Shown one piece after another: positions 1 through 7,498 of a stretch of 18,726 bases of DNA. Each line of letters starts with the position of its first letter. Within the stretch, counting starts at the first letter, position 1. The stretch covers positions 1-18,726 of the forward strand of contig CAJWOI010000013.1 in the NCBI GenBank assembly GCA_913044255.1, in the 5' to 3' direction. This stretch comes from an uncultured Alphaproteobacteria bacterium. Its GTDB lineage: Bacteria > Pseudomonadota > Alphaproteobacteria > UBA7887. The position numbers and the translations under genes are program-made. The notes under the pieces were generated by a model. It saw nothing but the letters and a program-made list of their open reading frames with translations, was not told the origin of the DNA and did no database searches.

Positions 1-1
1 C

Positions 2-2209
2 CGAACCCCGTCGCAGTCTGCGGACCTTGCAGCTGTGACGGCTTCCGAAACTCGTTCCCAGCTTGCAGATTTGCTTAGTACGGAGTCTGAGACAAGGCCG
101 GAACAGGCCGACTACGCATCGGCTGCGTCAATGGCATTTGTTCCCCGCAAAGAGCCTGATCCCACGCGGGTTGTGATAGCTGAAGCGGGCACGGGGGTCG
201 GTAAAACACTGGGCTATATTGCCCCAGCGAGTCTATGGGCACGCAAAAATGGTGGTACAGTCTGGTTGTCAACTTACACTAAAAATCTGCAAGGTCAGAT
301 TGATCGTGAATTGGATCGGCTGTACCCAGACCGTGAGACCAAACATCAGAGAGTGGTGATTCGCAAAGGACGAGAAAATTACCTATGTCTGCTCAATTAC
401 GAAGAGGCGGTTAATAGCCGCATATTGCCTTCCGACGCTGAATCTGGCGCGCTTGGACTGTTGGCGCGATGGATAATGGCTACTCGTGACGGCGACATGA
501 TCGGCGGGGATTTTCCGGCTTGGTTGGGTGGTTTGCTCCGGCAGTCGCATATCAGCGGTCTTGCAGATCACCGCGGCGAATGCATCTACTCTGCCTGCAG
601 CCATTATCGCAAATGCTTTGTAGAAAGCGCCGTGCGCCGTGCCCGGCACGCCGAGTTGGTTATCTCAAATCACTCACTAGTGATGGTTCTCGGTGCCAGA
701 AACGAGGACATCGGACTGCTGCCTAGCCATTATGTATTTGATGAGGGACACCACTTGTTTGATGCGGCGGATAGTACTTTTACTTCACGTCTATCAGGCC
801 GAGATACATTTGAACTTCGTCGTTGGTTGCTCGGCATCGAGGTTGGTTCGGTTGGTAGGACGCGTGGGTTAAAGGGACGCATAGGTGATCTTGTAGCTGA
901 GGATAGTGCCGCGATGGTGGCGATGAAAGCTATTCTTGAATCCGCGCTAATGTTGCCCGCCACAGGCTGGCAACAGCGAGTCGCGGACGGTTCTCCGCAG
1001 GGTGAGTTAGAGTTATTTCTGTGTTGCGTGCACCAGCAGGTCATTACTCAGGCGCGGCCGAATGACGGTTACGACTTGGAAATACGTCCGCACCCGTGTG
1101 TCGAGGGACTACTCTCTGTTGCGATGGAACTTGAGCGGGCGTTATCTCGACTTGGAGTAGCAATGTCTGCTTTTGAGCTGACTATTGACCGGATTCTACA
1201 TGATTCTGGAAGCGATATGGAGAATGGGAAACGTTTTCGTCTAGAAGCCGTATCCCAGTCTTTGTGTAGGCGGCGACTGGAACTGGTAACATCCTGGCAG
1301 GCTATGCTGATGTCTCTACCTTGTGAGGTGCCAAAGTGGGCAATAGACCGATTTGCGATTGAACGAAGTAATGGCAGAGAGTCGGATGTTGGAATGTATC
1401 GTAACTGGGTGGATCCTATGGTCCCATTTGCTGAGTCTGTAGTTCGTCGGGCTGACGGTGTTTTGATCACCTCTGCAACTCTGAGGGATGGAACAGGGGA
1501 TTTGGAAAAAGATTGGGTAGTCGCCGAGAAACGCGTGGGCGCGCCTAATTTTTTGGATGAGCCAATCCGTGCTGTCGTGGCCTCTCCGTTCGATTACAAC
1601 GTTGCGACGCGAGTGATGGTAGTTAACGACGTCGATCGCAACAATGCTGACGAGGTAGCACGTGCAATGTTGGAGCTGTTCGTTGCTGCTGGGGGCGGCG
1701 CACTTGGCTTGTTTACCGCGATATGGCGTCTTCGACGGGCAGAAAAAATTCTCACTCCGGATCTGGATAAAGTCGGACTTAATCTTTTGGCGCAGCATGT
1801 GGATCATCTAGATGCCGGTACACTAGTTGAGATTTTCCGTTCGGAGCGGGATTCTTGTTTGCTCGGAACTGATGCTTTGAGAGATGGGGTCGATGTGCCA
1901 GGCCCATCATTGCGCATGGTCGTTTTTGATCGAGTGCCCTGGCCACGTTCGGGTATCTTGCATCAGGCCCGCCGAGGACACTTTGGTGGCTCAGCATACG
2001 ACGATATGATGGCCCGGATGAAACTGAAGCAGGCCTACGGTCGTTTAGTTCGCAGAGAGAATGACTTTGGCGTGTTCGTCATTCTTGACCCTGCGACGCC
2101 AACGCGCTTATTGGGAGCTTTCCCCGATGGTGTTCAGGTAACCCGTATCGGTCGTGAAGAAGCGGTCGCAGAGGCCAGCGGCTTTATTCGGTCAAAAATG
2201 TCGCAGTAA
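2..2209 (+). CDS. DinG-family ATP-dependent DNA helicase with Fe-S cluster (5' end outside window)
   Basis: Superfamily 2 DNA helicase of the XPD/DinG type, expected to unwind DNA 5' to 3' during repair or R-loop removal. Residue numbers count from the GTG at 35. Visible motifs are Walker A AGTGVGKT (51-58), cysteines C118, C183, C188 and C194 with the spacing of the E. coli DinG Fe-S cluster, a DEGH box (236-239), SAT (480-482), motif V DGVDVPG (617-623) and motif VI QAYGRLVR (666-673). The frame stays open upstream of that GTG to the left edge. The Q-motif region lies only about 20 residues after the GTG, and from memory alphaproteobacterial homologues carry more N-terminal sequence, so the real start is probably outside the window. 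The core looks complete and the gene ends in TAA. Family assignment is firm; the exact DNA substrate is not known from sequence. Confidence 0.93.
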   Translation, partial: RTPSQSADLAAVTASETRSQLADLLSTESETRPEQADYASAASMAFVPRKEPDPTRVVIAEAGTGVGKTLGYIAPASLWARKNGGTVWLSTYTKNLQGQIDRELDRLYPDRETKHQRVVIRKGRENYLCLLNYEEAVNSRILPSDAESGALGLLARWIMATRDGDMIGGDFPAWLGGLLRQSHISGLADHRGECIYSACSHYRKCFVESAVRRARHAELVISNHSLVMVLGARNEDIGLLPSHYVFDEGHHLFDAADSTFTSRLSGRDTFELRRWLLGIEVGSVGRTRGLKGRIGDLVAEDSAAMVAMKAILESALMLPATGWQQRVADGSPQGELELFLCCVHQQVITQARPNDGYDLEIRPHPCVEGLLSVAMELERALSRLGVAMSAFELTIDRILHDSGSDMENGKRFRLEAVSQSLCRRRLELVTSWQAMLMSLPCEVPKWAIDRFAIERSNGRESDVGMYRNWVDPMVPFAESVVRRADGVLITSATLRDGTGDLEKDWVVAEKRVGAPNFLDEPIRAVVASPFDYNVATRVMVVNDVDRNNADEVARAMLELFVAAGGGALGLFTAIWRLRRAEKILTPDLDKVGLNLLAQHVDHLDAGTLVEIFRSERDSCLLGTDALRDGVDVPGPSLRMVVFDRVPWPRSGILHQARRGHFGGSAYDDMMARMKLKQAYGRLVRRENDFGVFVILDPATPTRLLGAFPDGVQVTRIGREEAVAEASGFIRSKMSQ

Positions 2210-2417
2210 TTGATCGCAATGTTGGCACAACCTCGACTGATTATTTTTTGTTGTATCCCAAACGGGTTGGGTGCCACTTCTTTGGTGTTTTCGATAACTC
2301 CCGTGGGATTTGTTGGGTCTTTGTTTCGTTTAAATGTTTTTAGAGAAACGTGCTGGCTACAGATGGTGCTTAGACATTGTCCTAAGCCTGCCGAAGGGCA
2401 TCAGGCGTAACTAAGGG
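2210..2417. other. Intergenic region between helicase and desaturase genes, with inverted repeats
   Basis: This 208-bp gap holds no convincing gene. A 66-codon frame running through it from a TTG at 2210 has no recognisable domain or ribosome site. The gap contains several potential stem-loops. TGGCACAACC at 2223-2232 can pair with GGTT (2265-2268) plus GTGCCA (2271-2276), leaving a 2-base bulge. GCTTAG (2368-2373) pairs with CTAAGC (2382-2387). GCCTG (2386-2390) pairs with CAGGC (2402-2406). None is followed by a clear T-run, so I do not call a terminator. Confidence 0.5.
2368..2387. repeat. 20-nt inverted repeat upstream of desaturase gene
   Basis: Six-base arms GCTTAG and CTAAGC flank ACATTGTC. 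The centre can also fold as GAC-ATT-GTC with one bulged C. A second short inverted repeat (2386-2406) abuts it, and the desaturase start is 12 bases further on. This could be an operator or a leader-RNA hairpin; there is no direct evidence for either. Confidence 0.35.
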
Positions 2418-3257
2418 ATGCTGAATTTTATTATCATGCATGAAGTACAAATTCGCGTAGGTGTGTTTGCAGGAATCTTTGCTGCCATCGCGCTCTGGGA
2501 GTTAATTGCGCCCCGTCGAGTTCTTCAAGTATCGAAAATTGTTCGCTGGGCCAATAATTTAGGAATCGTGGTTATAAATACGATAATTCTCCGACTTCTG
2601 TTTCCGACGGCGGCCGTCGGTGCAGCTATTTTCGCAGCTTCATATAATTTTGGGATTTTTAACTTTGTACTATGGCCTGTTTGGATCGAGGCTTTGTTTT
2701 CCCTAATTGTGCTTGATCTCTTGATTTATGTTCAGCATGTCATGTTTCACGCGTTTCCAGCTTTGTGGCGTGTACACCGAATACATCATGCTGATGTCGA
2801 TTTTGACGTTAGCACAGGCGTTCGATTTCATCCCATCGAGATATTGGCATCAATGATGATAAAAATGGCGGCAATTGGTGTGCTTGGTGCTGCGCCGTTA
2901 GTCGTGATTATATTTGAGGTATTGCTCAATGGGACATCGATGTTCAACCACGGAAATATCAAGTTGCCACAACTGGTGGATAAATGGGTGCGTTTCGTTT
3001 TGGTCACTCCAGACATGCACCGTGTGCATCATTCCGTGATTGCTGAGGAAACCGACCGCAACTTTGGTTTCAACTTATCTTGCTGGGACCGGATTTTTGG
3101 CACCTATAAGGCACAGCCGGATGCGGGCCACAGAAATATGGCAGTGGGCTTGGAGCAATTTCGCGAACCAAGGATGCAATCCCTTTGGAAACTGGTTTTG
3201 ATGCCGATTCTCAACGAAAATGAGGTGTCGTCAAAAATTCACCGGAAGGAGAAATGA
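2418..3257 (+). CDS. Sterol desaturase / fatty acid hydroxylase family membrane protein
   Basis: Integral membrane di-iron oxygenase-fold protein of 279 residues. The family hydroxylates or desaturates lipids such as sterols, carotenoids or fatty chains using O2 and an electron donor. The metal-binding histidine clusters are visible in order: HVMFH (107-111), HRIHH (120-124, starting from H120), FHP (H138), NHG (H178) and HRVHH (201-205), followed by the usual DRNFGFNLSCWDRIFGTY stretch. Hydrophobic segments lie near residues 11-30, 47-75, 82-106 and 146-171. The start is uncertain: the ATG at 2418 has AAGGG directly against it, while an in-frame ATG at 2436 sits too far from that site. The substrate cannot be read from the sequence. 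It is co-oriented with the helicase gene but 208 bases away, so probably separately transcribed. Confidence 0.88.
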   Translation: MLNFIIMHEVQIRVGVFAGIFAAIALWELIAPRRVLQVSKIVRWANNLGIVVINTIILRLLFPTAAVGAAIFAASYNFGIFNFVLWPVWIEALFSLIVLDLLIYVQHVMFHAFPALWRVHRIHHADVDFDVSTGVRFHPIEILASMMIKMAAIGVLGAAPLVVIIFEVLLNGTSMFNHGNIKLPQLVDKWVRFVLVTPDMHRVHHSVIAEETDRNFGFNLSCWDRIFGTYKAQPDAGHRNMAVGLEQFREPRMQSLWKLVLMPILNENEVSSKIHRKEK

Positions 3258-3312
3258 GGGCTTATACTTATTTACAAGTGGCGGATTCGGCGCTTTGTTT
3301 GCTCGCGTGTTT
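3258..3312. other. Short convergent gap
   Basis: Only 55 bases separate the tail-to-tail desaturase and GFA-domain genes. I see no strong hairpin plus T-run for either strand. A 61-codon frame starting in an ATGA overlap at 3254 is discussed under rejected items. Confidence 0.4.
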
Positions 3313-3693
3313 TTATATGTTATGTCGGAAATCGTCTACAGATGACTCCCAGTTTTTCCCATCAAAGGGCCTTATGTCAATTTTGTTAGTATCGACTTTA
3401 TCGAGACAACGCGCATTCACCGAGTATCCATTGGGATGAGAGCGTGGGATATAAAAAGATTTTATGCCGCAAGTAGCACAGAATTGGTGTTTGGCGGTGC
3501 CCGTGTTGAAGCGATACACAGCGAAGGCGGCCTCACCTGAGAGCAAGCGAAAATCCGACGTATTTACAATAAGATGCAAAAATCCAGATTGATGGCATAT
3601 GGAGCAGTTACAGTCATAAACTGTTAGATGTTCAGAGGCAGAAACCTCGAAACTTATCCGTCTGCAGTGGCAACCTCCTTGATACATTGTCAT
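3313..3693 (-). CDS. GFA / CENP-V domain zinc-binding protein
   Basis: A 126-residue protein of the glutathione-dependent formaldehyde-activating enzyme (GFA) superfamily. The zinc-ligand pattern is complete: C8 and C10 in GGCHC, C28, C30 and C33 in CNCSICH, and C72 and C75 in FCATCG. It ends in the usual PRSHPNGYSVNARCLD-type segment. Length matches small bacterial members. The family name comes from one studied enzyme; most members have no proven reaction, so formaldehyde detoxification should not be assumed. Two ATGs two codons apart (3691-3693 and 3685-3687) could each start it. It lies 48 bases after yciB on the same strand and may be the last gene of the dapF-mtaB-ftsY-yciB transcript, or have its own promoter. 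Confidence 0.88.
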   Translation of the reverse strand: MTMYQGGCHCRRISFEVSASEHLTVYDCNCSICHQSGFLHLIVNTSDFRLLSGEAAFAVYRFNTGTAKHQFCATCGIKSFYIPRSHPNGYSVNARCLDKVDTNKIDIRPFDGKNWESSVDDFRHNI

Positions 3694-3741
3694 GATATAA
3701 GCCTATTTCTAAAGCTTTCAGAAAAATTGTGGCAGAACGTT

Positions 3742-4302
3742 TTAGTTTTTTGAGCTGTCCGAGCCAGATGAAATCATATATCGATTGATTAAAGGCAATT
3801 GGGCCATGCTAAAGGCCAAGGTAAGCGGCATGATGCCAAACAGTTTGAATTGGATCCAGAATTCAGTCGTTTGCGTTCTCCAAATTACTTCGTTGAGAAA
3901 TGCGAGTATCAAAAAAAATATGATCCATCTCCTGGTAAGTAAATGCCAGCCTCGATCATGTAAATTCATCACTGAACCAAACAAGAGTTTGAGCAATTGC
4001 ACTCGCCTAACGAGGCCACCAGTGAGAATTGCAGCGAACAAGAGATTAACGATGGTTGGTTTGAGTTTGATGAATGTCTCGTCCTGAAGTATCAATGTAA
4101 GGCCGCCGAACGCGAGCAGGAATAAACCCGAGACCAACGGCATAACCGGCAAGCGCCTCTCGAGCAGCCACATTGATGGGATCGCGACGGCGGTAACTAC
4201 CATAAATGCTGCGGTGGCTATGAAAATTCCGTAGTGCGCATTCGCAATGAAAAAAACAACAAGCGGACCTATTTCTAACAGTAGTCTAACAGCCTGATTC
4301 AT
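3742..4302 (-). CDS. yciB: Septation protein A (YciB/IspA-like inner membrane protein)
   Basis: Inner membrane protein of 186 residues in the YciB/IspZ family, which affects cell envelope integrity and septation. Signature segments include LLLEIGPLVVFFIAN near the N-terminus, the RRLPVMPLVSG stretch, FGGLTLILQDETFIKLKPTIVN in the middle and a late RRWIIFFLILAFLNEVIWR helix. About five transmembrane helices are apparent. Length equals the family norm. Its ATG overlaps the ftsY stop as ATGA (4299-4302), so translation is likely coupled to ftsY. ftsY followed by this gene is a familiar alphaproteobacterial pair. The mechanism is unresolved in the literature I know; the family call is secure. Confidence 0.92.
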   Translation of the reverse strand: MNQAVRLLLEIGPLVVFFIANAHYGIFIATAAFMVVTAVAIPSMWLLERRLPVMPLVSGLFLLAFGGLTLILQDETFIKLKPTIVNLLFAAILTGGLVRRVQLLKLLFGSVMNLHDRGWHLLTRRWIIFFLILAFLNEVIWRTQTTEFWIQFKLFGIMPLTLAFSMAQLPLINRYMISSGSDSSKN

Positions 4303-5261
4303 TTTTGTTCTAAATCCGCCACATCAAGGTTCATTAGTCCGCACGAAAATTCATTTGCGTTGAAGGCGCGTAAGTCTTGAATGTCTTCGCCCACACCAAC
4401 CGCGTGGATTGGCAGGTTGAAACGTTCGGCCAGCGCGACAACTATCCCTGCGCGGGCCGAACCGTCGAGTTTGGTTATGACCAGTCCAGTAACCCCGATA
4501 GTCTTCCGAAAGGCCTCTACTTGCGAGAGCGCATTTTGGCCTGTGGTAGCGTCAAGCACTTGCACCACGTCATGAGGGGCGTTGGCGTCTACTTTGTGAA
4601 GAACACGAGCAAGCTTGGCTAACTCATCCATCAGGTTAGACATGTTGTGGAGCCGACCAGCAGTGTCGATTAGCAGGGCATCAAACCCCTCGGCACGCGC
4701 ACGTGTCACCGCATCATAAACCAACCCTGAGGGGTCAGCACCTGTATCACTGCGGATTACCTCGCATCCAGATCTTTTCCCCCACTCCACCAGTTGCTCT
4801 ATTGCAGCTGCGCGAAAAGTATCAGCAGCAACAATACCAACTTTATCGCCGTTAATAATCATCTGTTTAGCAAACTTACCAACAGTTGTGGTTTTTCCGG
4901 TCCCATTAACGCCAACAAACAAAACTACGTGGGGTTGATGAGATGGATTTAAAATAATGGGCATGGAGAGGGATTGAAGTTTGTTGGAGATTTCTCGAGC
5001 TAACACTAATCGAACTGACTTTTCAGAAGTGTTTTGATCAAATCTCCTGCTAGTGAGTGAGGCGCTAAAATCAGCTGCTACAGTCGGACCAAGATCAGCT
5101 GAAATTAAAAGATCTTCGAGTTGCTGAAGGGCTTCCGTATCCAAGCCGCGTTGCATAAAAATTCTTGCGATACCATCCCCTAATTTTGATGATGACCTTT
5201 GTAGACCAGCCTTGAGTCGATCTAGCCAACTATCATGATATGTTGGTGCGTCGCTATTCAT
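4299..5261 (-). CDS. ftsY: Signal recognition particle receptor FtsY
   Basis: SRP receptor GTPase (320 residues) that docks SRP-ribosome complexes at the membrane for co-translational insertion. The N-terminal WLDRLKAGLQRSSSKLGDGI region (about 12-31) is the amphipathic membrane-targeting helix preceding the N domain. The G domain shows GVNGTGKT (117-124), DTFR (147-150), DTAGR (199-203) and TKLD (263-266), followed by GSARAG. The long acidic A domain of E. coli FtsY is absent, as in many alphaproteobacteria. It overlaps mtaB upstream by ATGA (5258-5261) and yciB downstream by ATGA. Its partner Ffh is encoded divergently about 2.2 kb away on the other side of dapF. Confidence 0.97.
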   Translation of the reverse strand: MNSDAPTYHDSWLDRLKAGLQRSSSKLGDGIARIFMQRGLDTEALQQLEDLLISADLGPTVAADFSASLTSRRFDQNTSEKSVRLVLAREISNKLQSLSMPIILNPSHQPHVVLFVGVNGTGKTTTVGKFAKQMIINGDKVGIVAADTFRAAAIEQLVEWGKRSGCEVIRSDTGADPSGLVYDAVTRARAEGFDALLIDTAGRLHNMSNLMDELAKLARVLHKVDANAPHDVVQVLDATTGQNALSQVEAFRKTIGVTGLVITKLDGSARAGIVVALAERFNLPIHAVGVGEDIQDLRAFNANEFSCGLMNLDVADLEQK

Positions 5262-6517
5262 AATGTTTCGCCGACCAACGTTTCTCCCTCAATTCCAACG
5301 ATATGCACCTGTTGAAGCGTTCCGGGGCGTTCCGTGGTGGACAGACGCACTGGAATATAATGTTTGGTTCGGCCTTGGCTTGGTTGTTCTACTAAAACTT
5401 CAACTTGGCGATCGAGATTCCGGCGAAGTATGGTGGCGCGCATTTTTATGCCGGCTGCGCGTAACTGAGCCGCGCGAGCGCGCCGTATTTCGGTTGGTAC
5501 CATAGGCATGCGTGCCGCCGCGGTATTTTTGCGCGGCGAGAAAGGGAACACGTGTAGAAAACTAAGTTCGCATTCCTGAACTAGCGCAAGCGTTCGGTTG
5601 AACATGACATCGGTCTCGGTCGGGAATCCCGCTATGAGATCAGCTCCAAGTGTGACACCAGGACGCAGAGCCCGCGCGCGGACACAGCAATCCATCACGT
5701 TACTTCGGTTGTGGCGACGTCTCATTCGTTTCAAAATGAGGTCGTCGCCGGCTTGGATGCTAAAATGTAAATGCGGCATCAGGCGTGGCTCATTTTGAAG
5801 GGACGACCACAATTCCTCATCGATAGCGGCTGGATCCAGGGATGAAAGTCGCAAACGAGCCAATTTGGGCTCGGCTCGGAGTAACTGACGGATCAGCCTC
5901 CCGAGACTTGGTTCACCTGGTAGATCTCCGCCATACGAAGCGATGTCGACACCGGTCAAGACAATCTCTTGGTAACCAAGAGCAACCAGTTGCTGAGATT
6001 CGGCTAGTACATCTGCAATTGGAACGCTGCGACTATTCCCGCGGCCAAATGGAATGATGCAAAAAGTGCAGCGGTGGTTACATCCATTTTGGATTTGGAC
6101 AAATGCGCGTGCCCGCCCACCAAATTTTCCAACCATATGGGTGGTGGCTTCGGTCACGGACATGATGTCATTGACACGAACTCGCTCTCGGCGGGACACC
6201 TCAAAATAAGCTGGATCCAGCTTTTCCATATTGCCGAGAATCTGATCAACTTCGGGCATTGTGCTGAAGGCGCTTGGTGATATCTGGGCAGCGCAACCAG
6301 TGACAATGATGTGGGCGTTGGGGTGCTTCCGTCGCGTGCGGCGGATTGCTTGTCGTGCCTGCCGTTCCGCTTCCGCCGTGACAGCGCAAGTGTTCACAAT
6401 TACCGTATTTTTAAGACCAGCCGTGGTTGCGTTGCGGCGGATAACTTCCGACTCGTAAGTGTTTAATCGGCATCCAAAAGTTAATACTTCAGGTGCGAAG
6501 CTAGACTCAGATTTCAT
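5258..6517 (-). CDS. mtaB: tRNA t6A37 methylthiotransferase MtaB
   Basis: Radical-SAM enzyme (419 residues) that converts t6A to ms2t6A at position 37 of ANN-decoding tRNAs. The N-terminal UPF0004 domain carries cluster cysteines C16 (FGCRLN), C44 (NTCAVT) and C75 (TGCAAQ). The radical-SAM motif is C146-X3-C150-X2-C153. A TRAM-like C-terminal stretch ends the protein. FGCRLN and the lack of MiaB- or RimO-specific features favour MtaB over those relatives. It overlaps dapF upstream (6514-6517) and ftsY downstream (5258-5261), each by four bases, which indicates one operon with coupled translation. Confidence 0.94.
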   Translation of the reverse strand: MKSESSFAPEVLTFGCRLNTYESEVIRRNATTAGLKNTVIVNTCAVTAEAERQARQAIRRTRRKHPNAHIIVTGCAAQISPSAFSTMPEVDQILGNMEKLDPAYFEVSRRERVRVNDIMSVTEATTHMVGKFGGRARAFVQIQNGCNHRCTFCIIPFGRGNSRSVPIADVLAESQQLVALGYQEIVLTGVDIASYGGDLPGEPSLGRLIRQLLRAEPKLARLRLSSLDPAAIDEELWSSLQNEPRLMPHLHFSIQAGDDLILKRMRRRHNRSNVMDCCVRARALRPGVTLGADLIAGFPTETDVMFNRTLALVQECELSFLHVFPFSPRKNTAAARMPMVPTEIRRARAAQLRAAGIKMRATILRRNLDRQVEVLVEQPSQGRTKHYIPVRLSTTERPGTLQQVHIVGIEGETLVGETL

Positions 6518-7344
6518 ATCAGTAGTGATGCCTCTATCTCGCCTACGAAAGTGATCGTGGCTGGCCCGGTCATTATAATATGATCATTTTCTTGCCACCG
6601 AATATAAAGTTTTCCACCGTCAAGCAGAACTTCGGCCTCGCGGTCGCATATCCCTCTCCGATGAGCTGCAACCAAGGCAGCGCACGCACCTGTGCCACAG
6701 GCAAGAGTCAAACCGGCACCACGTTCCCACACTCTTAGTCGGATTTTACCTCGGGGATCGATGATGCTGGCAACGCCGATGTTGGCGTGCTTCGGGAAGA
6801 TCGGGTCCGTTTCTAGGCTTGGTCCTAGTTTCTCAATTGGCACAGAGGACACATCGTCCACAAAAAAAACCACATGAGGATTTCCTAAGTTGACTGCGGC
6901 TGGATCTGAAAGGGAGCCCCTCACCAATTTGACGTGGAGGGTATCCTCCGGCGCTGCAAGCGGAATGTCTTGCCAAGAGAAGCGAGGTATCCCCATGTCA
7001 ATAACTATTAGTCCATCACTTGTCGTGGTCGCATGCAATGTGTCGACGGTGGTTTCAAGAAGCGCACCATCGGAATCGTTTTCCCGTATCGCCAGTAATG
7101 CAACACATCGTGCTGCGTTTCCGCATGCTTCCGCATCGCTTCCATCCGAATTTTGTATGCGCATGAACAGATCGGCCTTGTCGGATGGTTTAAGCGTAAT
7201 GATTTGATCACAACCGATTCCCGTCCGGCGGTCAGCAATCGCACGTGCTTGATTGGCGCTGAGGTGAATTGGGTCGACTCGGGCGTCAAGTACAACAAAA
7301 TCGTTGCCAAGTCCGTGCATTTTAGTAAATGAGCGTATTGTCAT
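6514..7344 (-). CDS. dapF: Diaminopimelate epimerase
   Basis: PLP-independent epimerase (276 residues) that interconverts LL- and meso-diaminopimelate for peptidoglycan and lysine. The N-terminal KMHGLGNDF is diagnostic. The two catalytic cysteines sit in EACGNAARC (C74) and LACGTGACA (C216), and the NLGNPHVVF segment lies between them. Length is typical. It is the first gene of the minus-strand operon; its stop overlaps the mtaB start by ATGA. The start lacks a good Shine-Dalgarno match. Asd, an earlier enzyme of the same pathway, is encoded about 8 kb away in this window. Confidence 0.97.
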   Translation of the reverse strand: MTIRSFTKMHGLGNDFVVLDARVDPIHLSANQARAIADRRTGIGCDQIITLKPSDKADLFMRIQNSDGSDAEACGNAARCVALLAIRENDSDGALLETTVDTLHATTTSDGLIVIDMGIPRFSWQDIPLAAPEDTLHVKLVRGSLSDPAAVNLGNPHVVFFVDDVSSVPIEKLGPSLETDPIFPKHANIGVASIIDPRGKIRLRVWERGAGLTLACGTGACAALVAAHRRGICDREAEVLLDGGKLYIRWQENDHIIMTGPATITFVGEIEASLLI

Positions 7345-7498
7345 CTTGGCGTTATAGAACCGGTGTAGCCACTACGTCCAGTATTGTGATTTTTTGGAGA
7401 AGAGCGGGTTGACTTCGAGGCAAAGTTGGCGTCTCTTGCTTTGGCCTTTGGGACCGTGTGGTGGTCTCCTGAAGTATCTTGTAACTAATTGGTTTATA
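7345..7498. other. Divergent intergenic region between dapF and ffh
   Basis: About 154 bases contain the presumed promoters of both operons. On the plus strand TTGACT (7409-7414) resembles the alphaproteobacterial -35 box, but no good -10 follows at 16-18 bases. On the minus strand TATAAC (7351-7356) with a weak TGGACG (7375-7380) 18 bases upstream is a possible dapF promoter. GGGACC near 7450 can pair, with a one-base bulge, with GGTCTCC near 7463, so the ffh leader may be folded. Confidence 0.4.
7351..7380 (-). promoter_or_regulatory. Candidate dapF operon promoter (weak)
   Basis: Read on the minus strand, TGGACG and TATAAC are separated by 18 bases, and TATAAC ends six bases before the dapF ATG. 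Transcription would begin at or just past the start codon, so the mRNA would be nearly leaderless. The match is imperfect and this could be chance. Confidence 0.2.

Noticed and set aside
2210..2410. 66-codon plus-strand frame after the helicase gene
   Set aside because: TTG start without a ribosome site, no domain, Cys/Leu-rich random composition; overlaps the inverted repeats.
3254..3439. 61-codon plus-strand frame starting in an ATGA overlap behind GGAAGGAG
   Set aside because: The start looks attractive, but the purine run encodes the desaturase C-terminus, and two thirds of the frame is antisense to the well-supported GFA-domain gene.
3706..3724. AT-rich inverted repeat TTTCTAAAGCTTTCAGAAA between yciB and the GFA gene
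   Set aside because: Symmetry needs a one-base bulge, the arms are A/T only, and no T-run follows on the minus strand, so neither an operator nor a terminator call is supported.
7394..7498. 35-residue N-terminal extension of Ffh
   Set aside because: The sequence does not resemble Ffh, and the family N-terminus begins exactly at the ATG pair 7499/7502.
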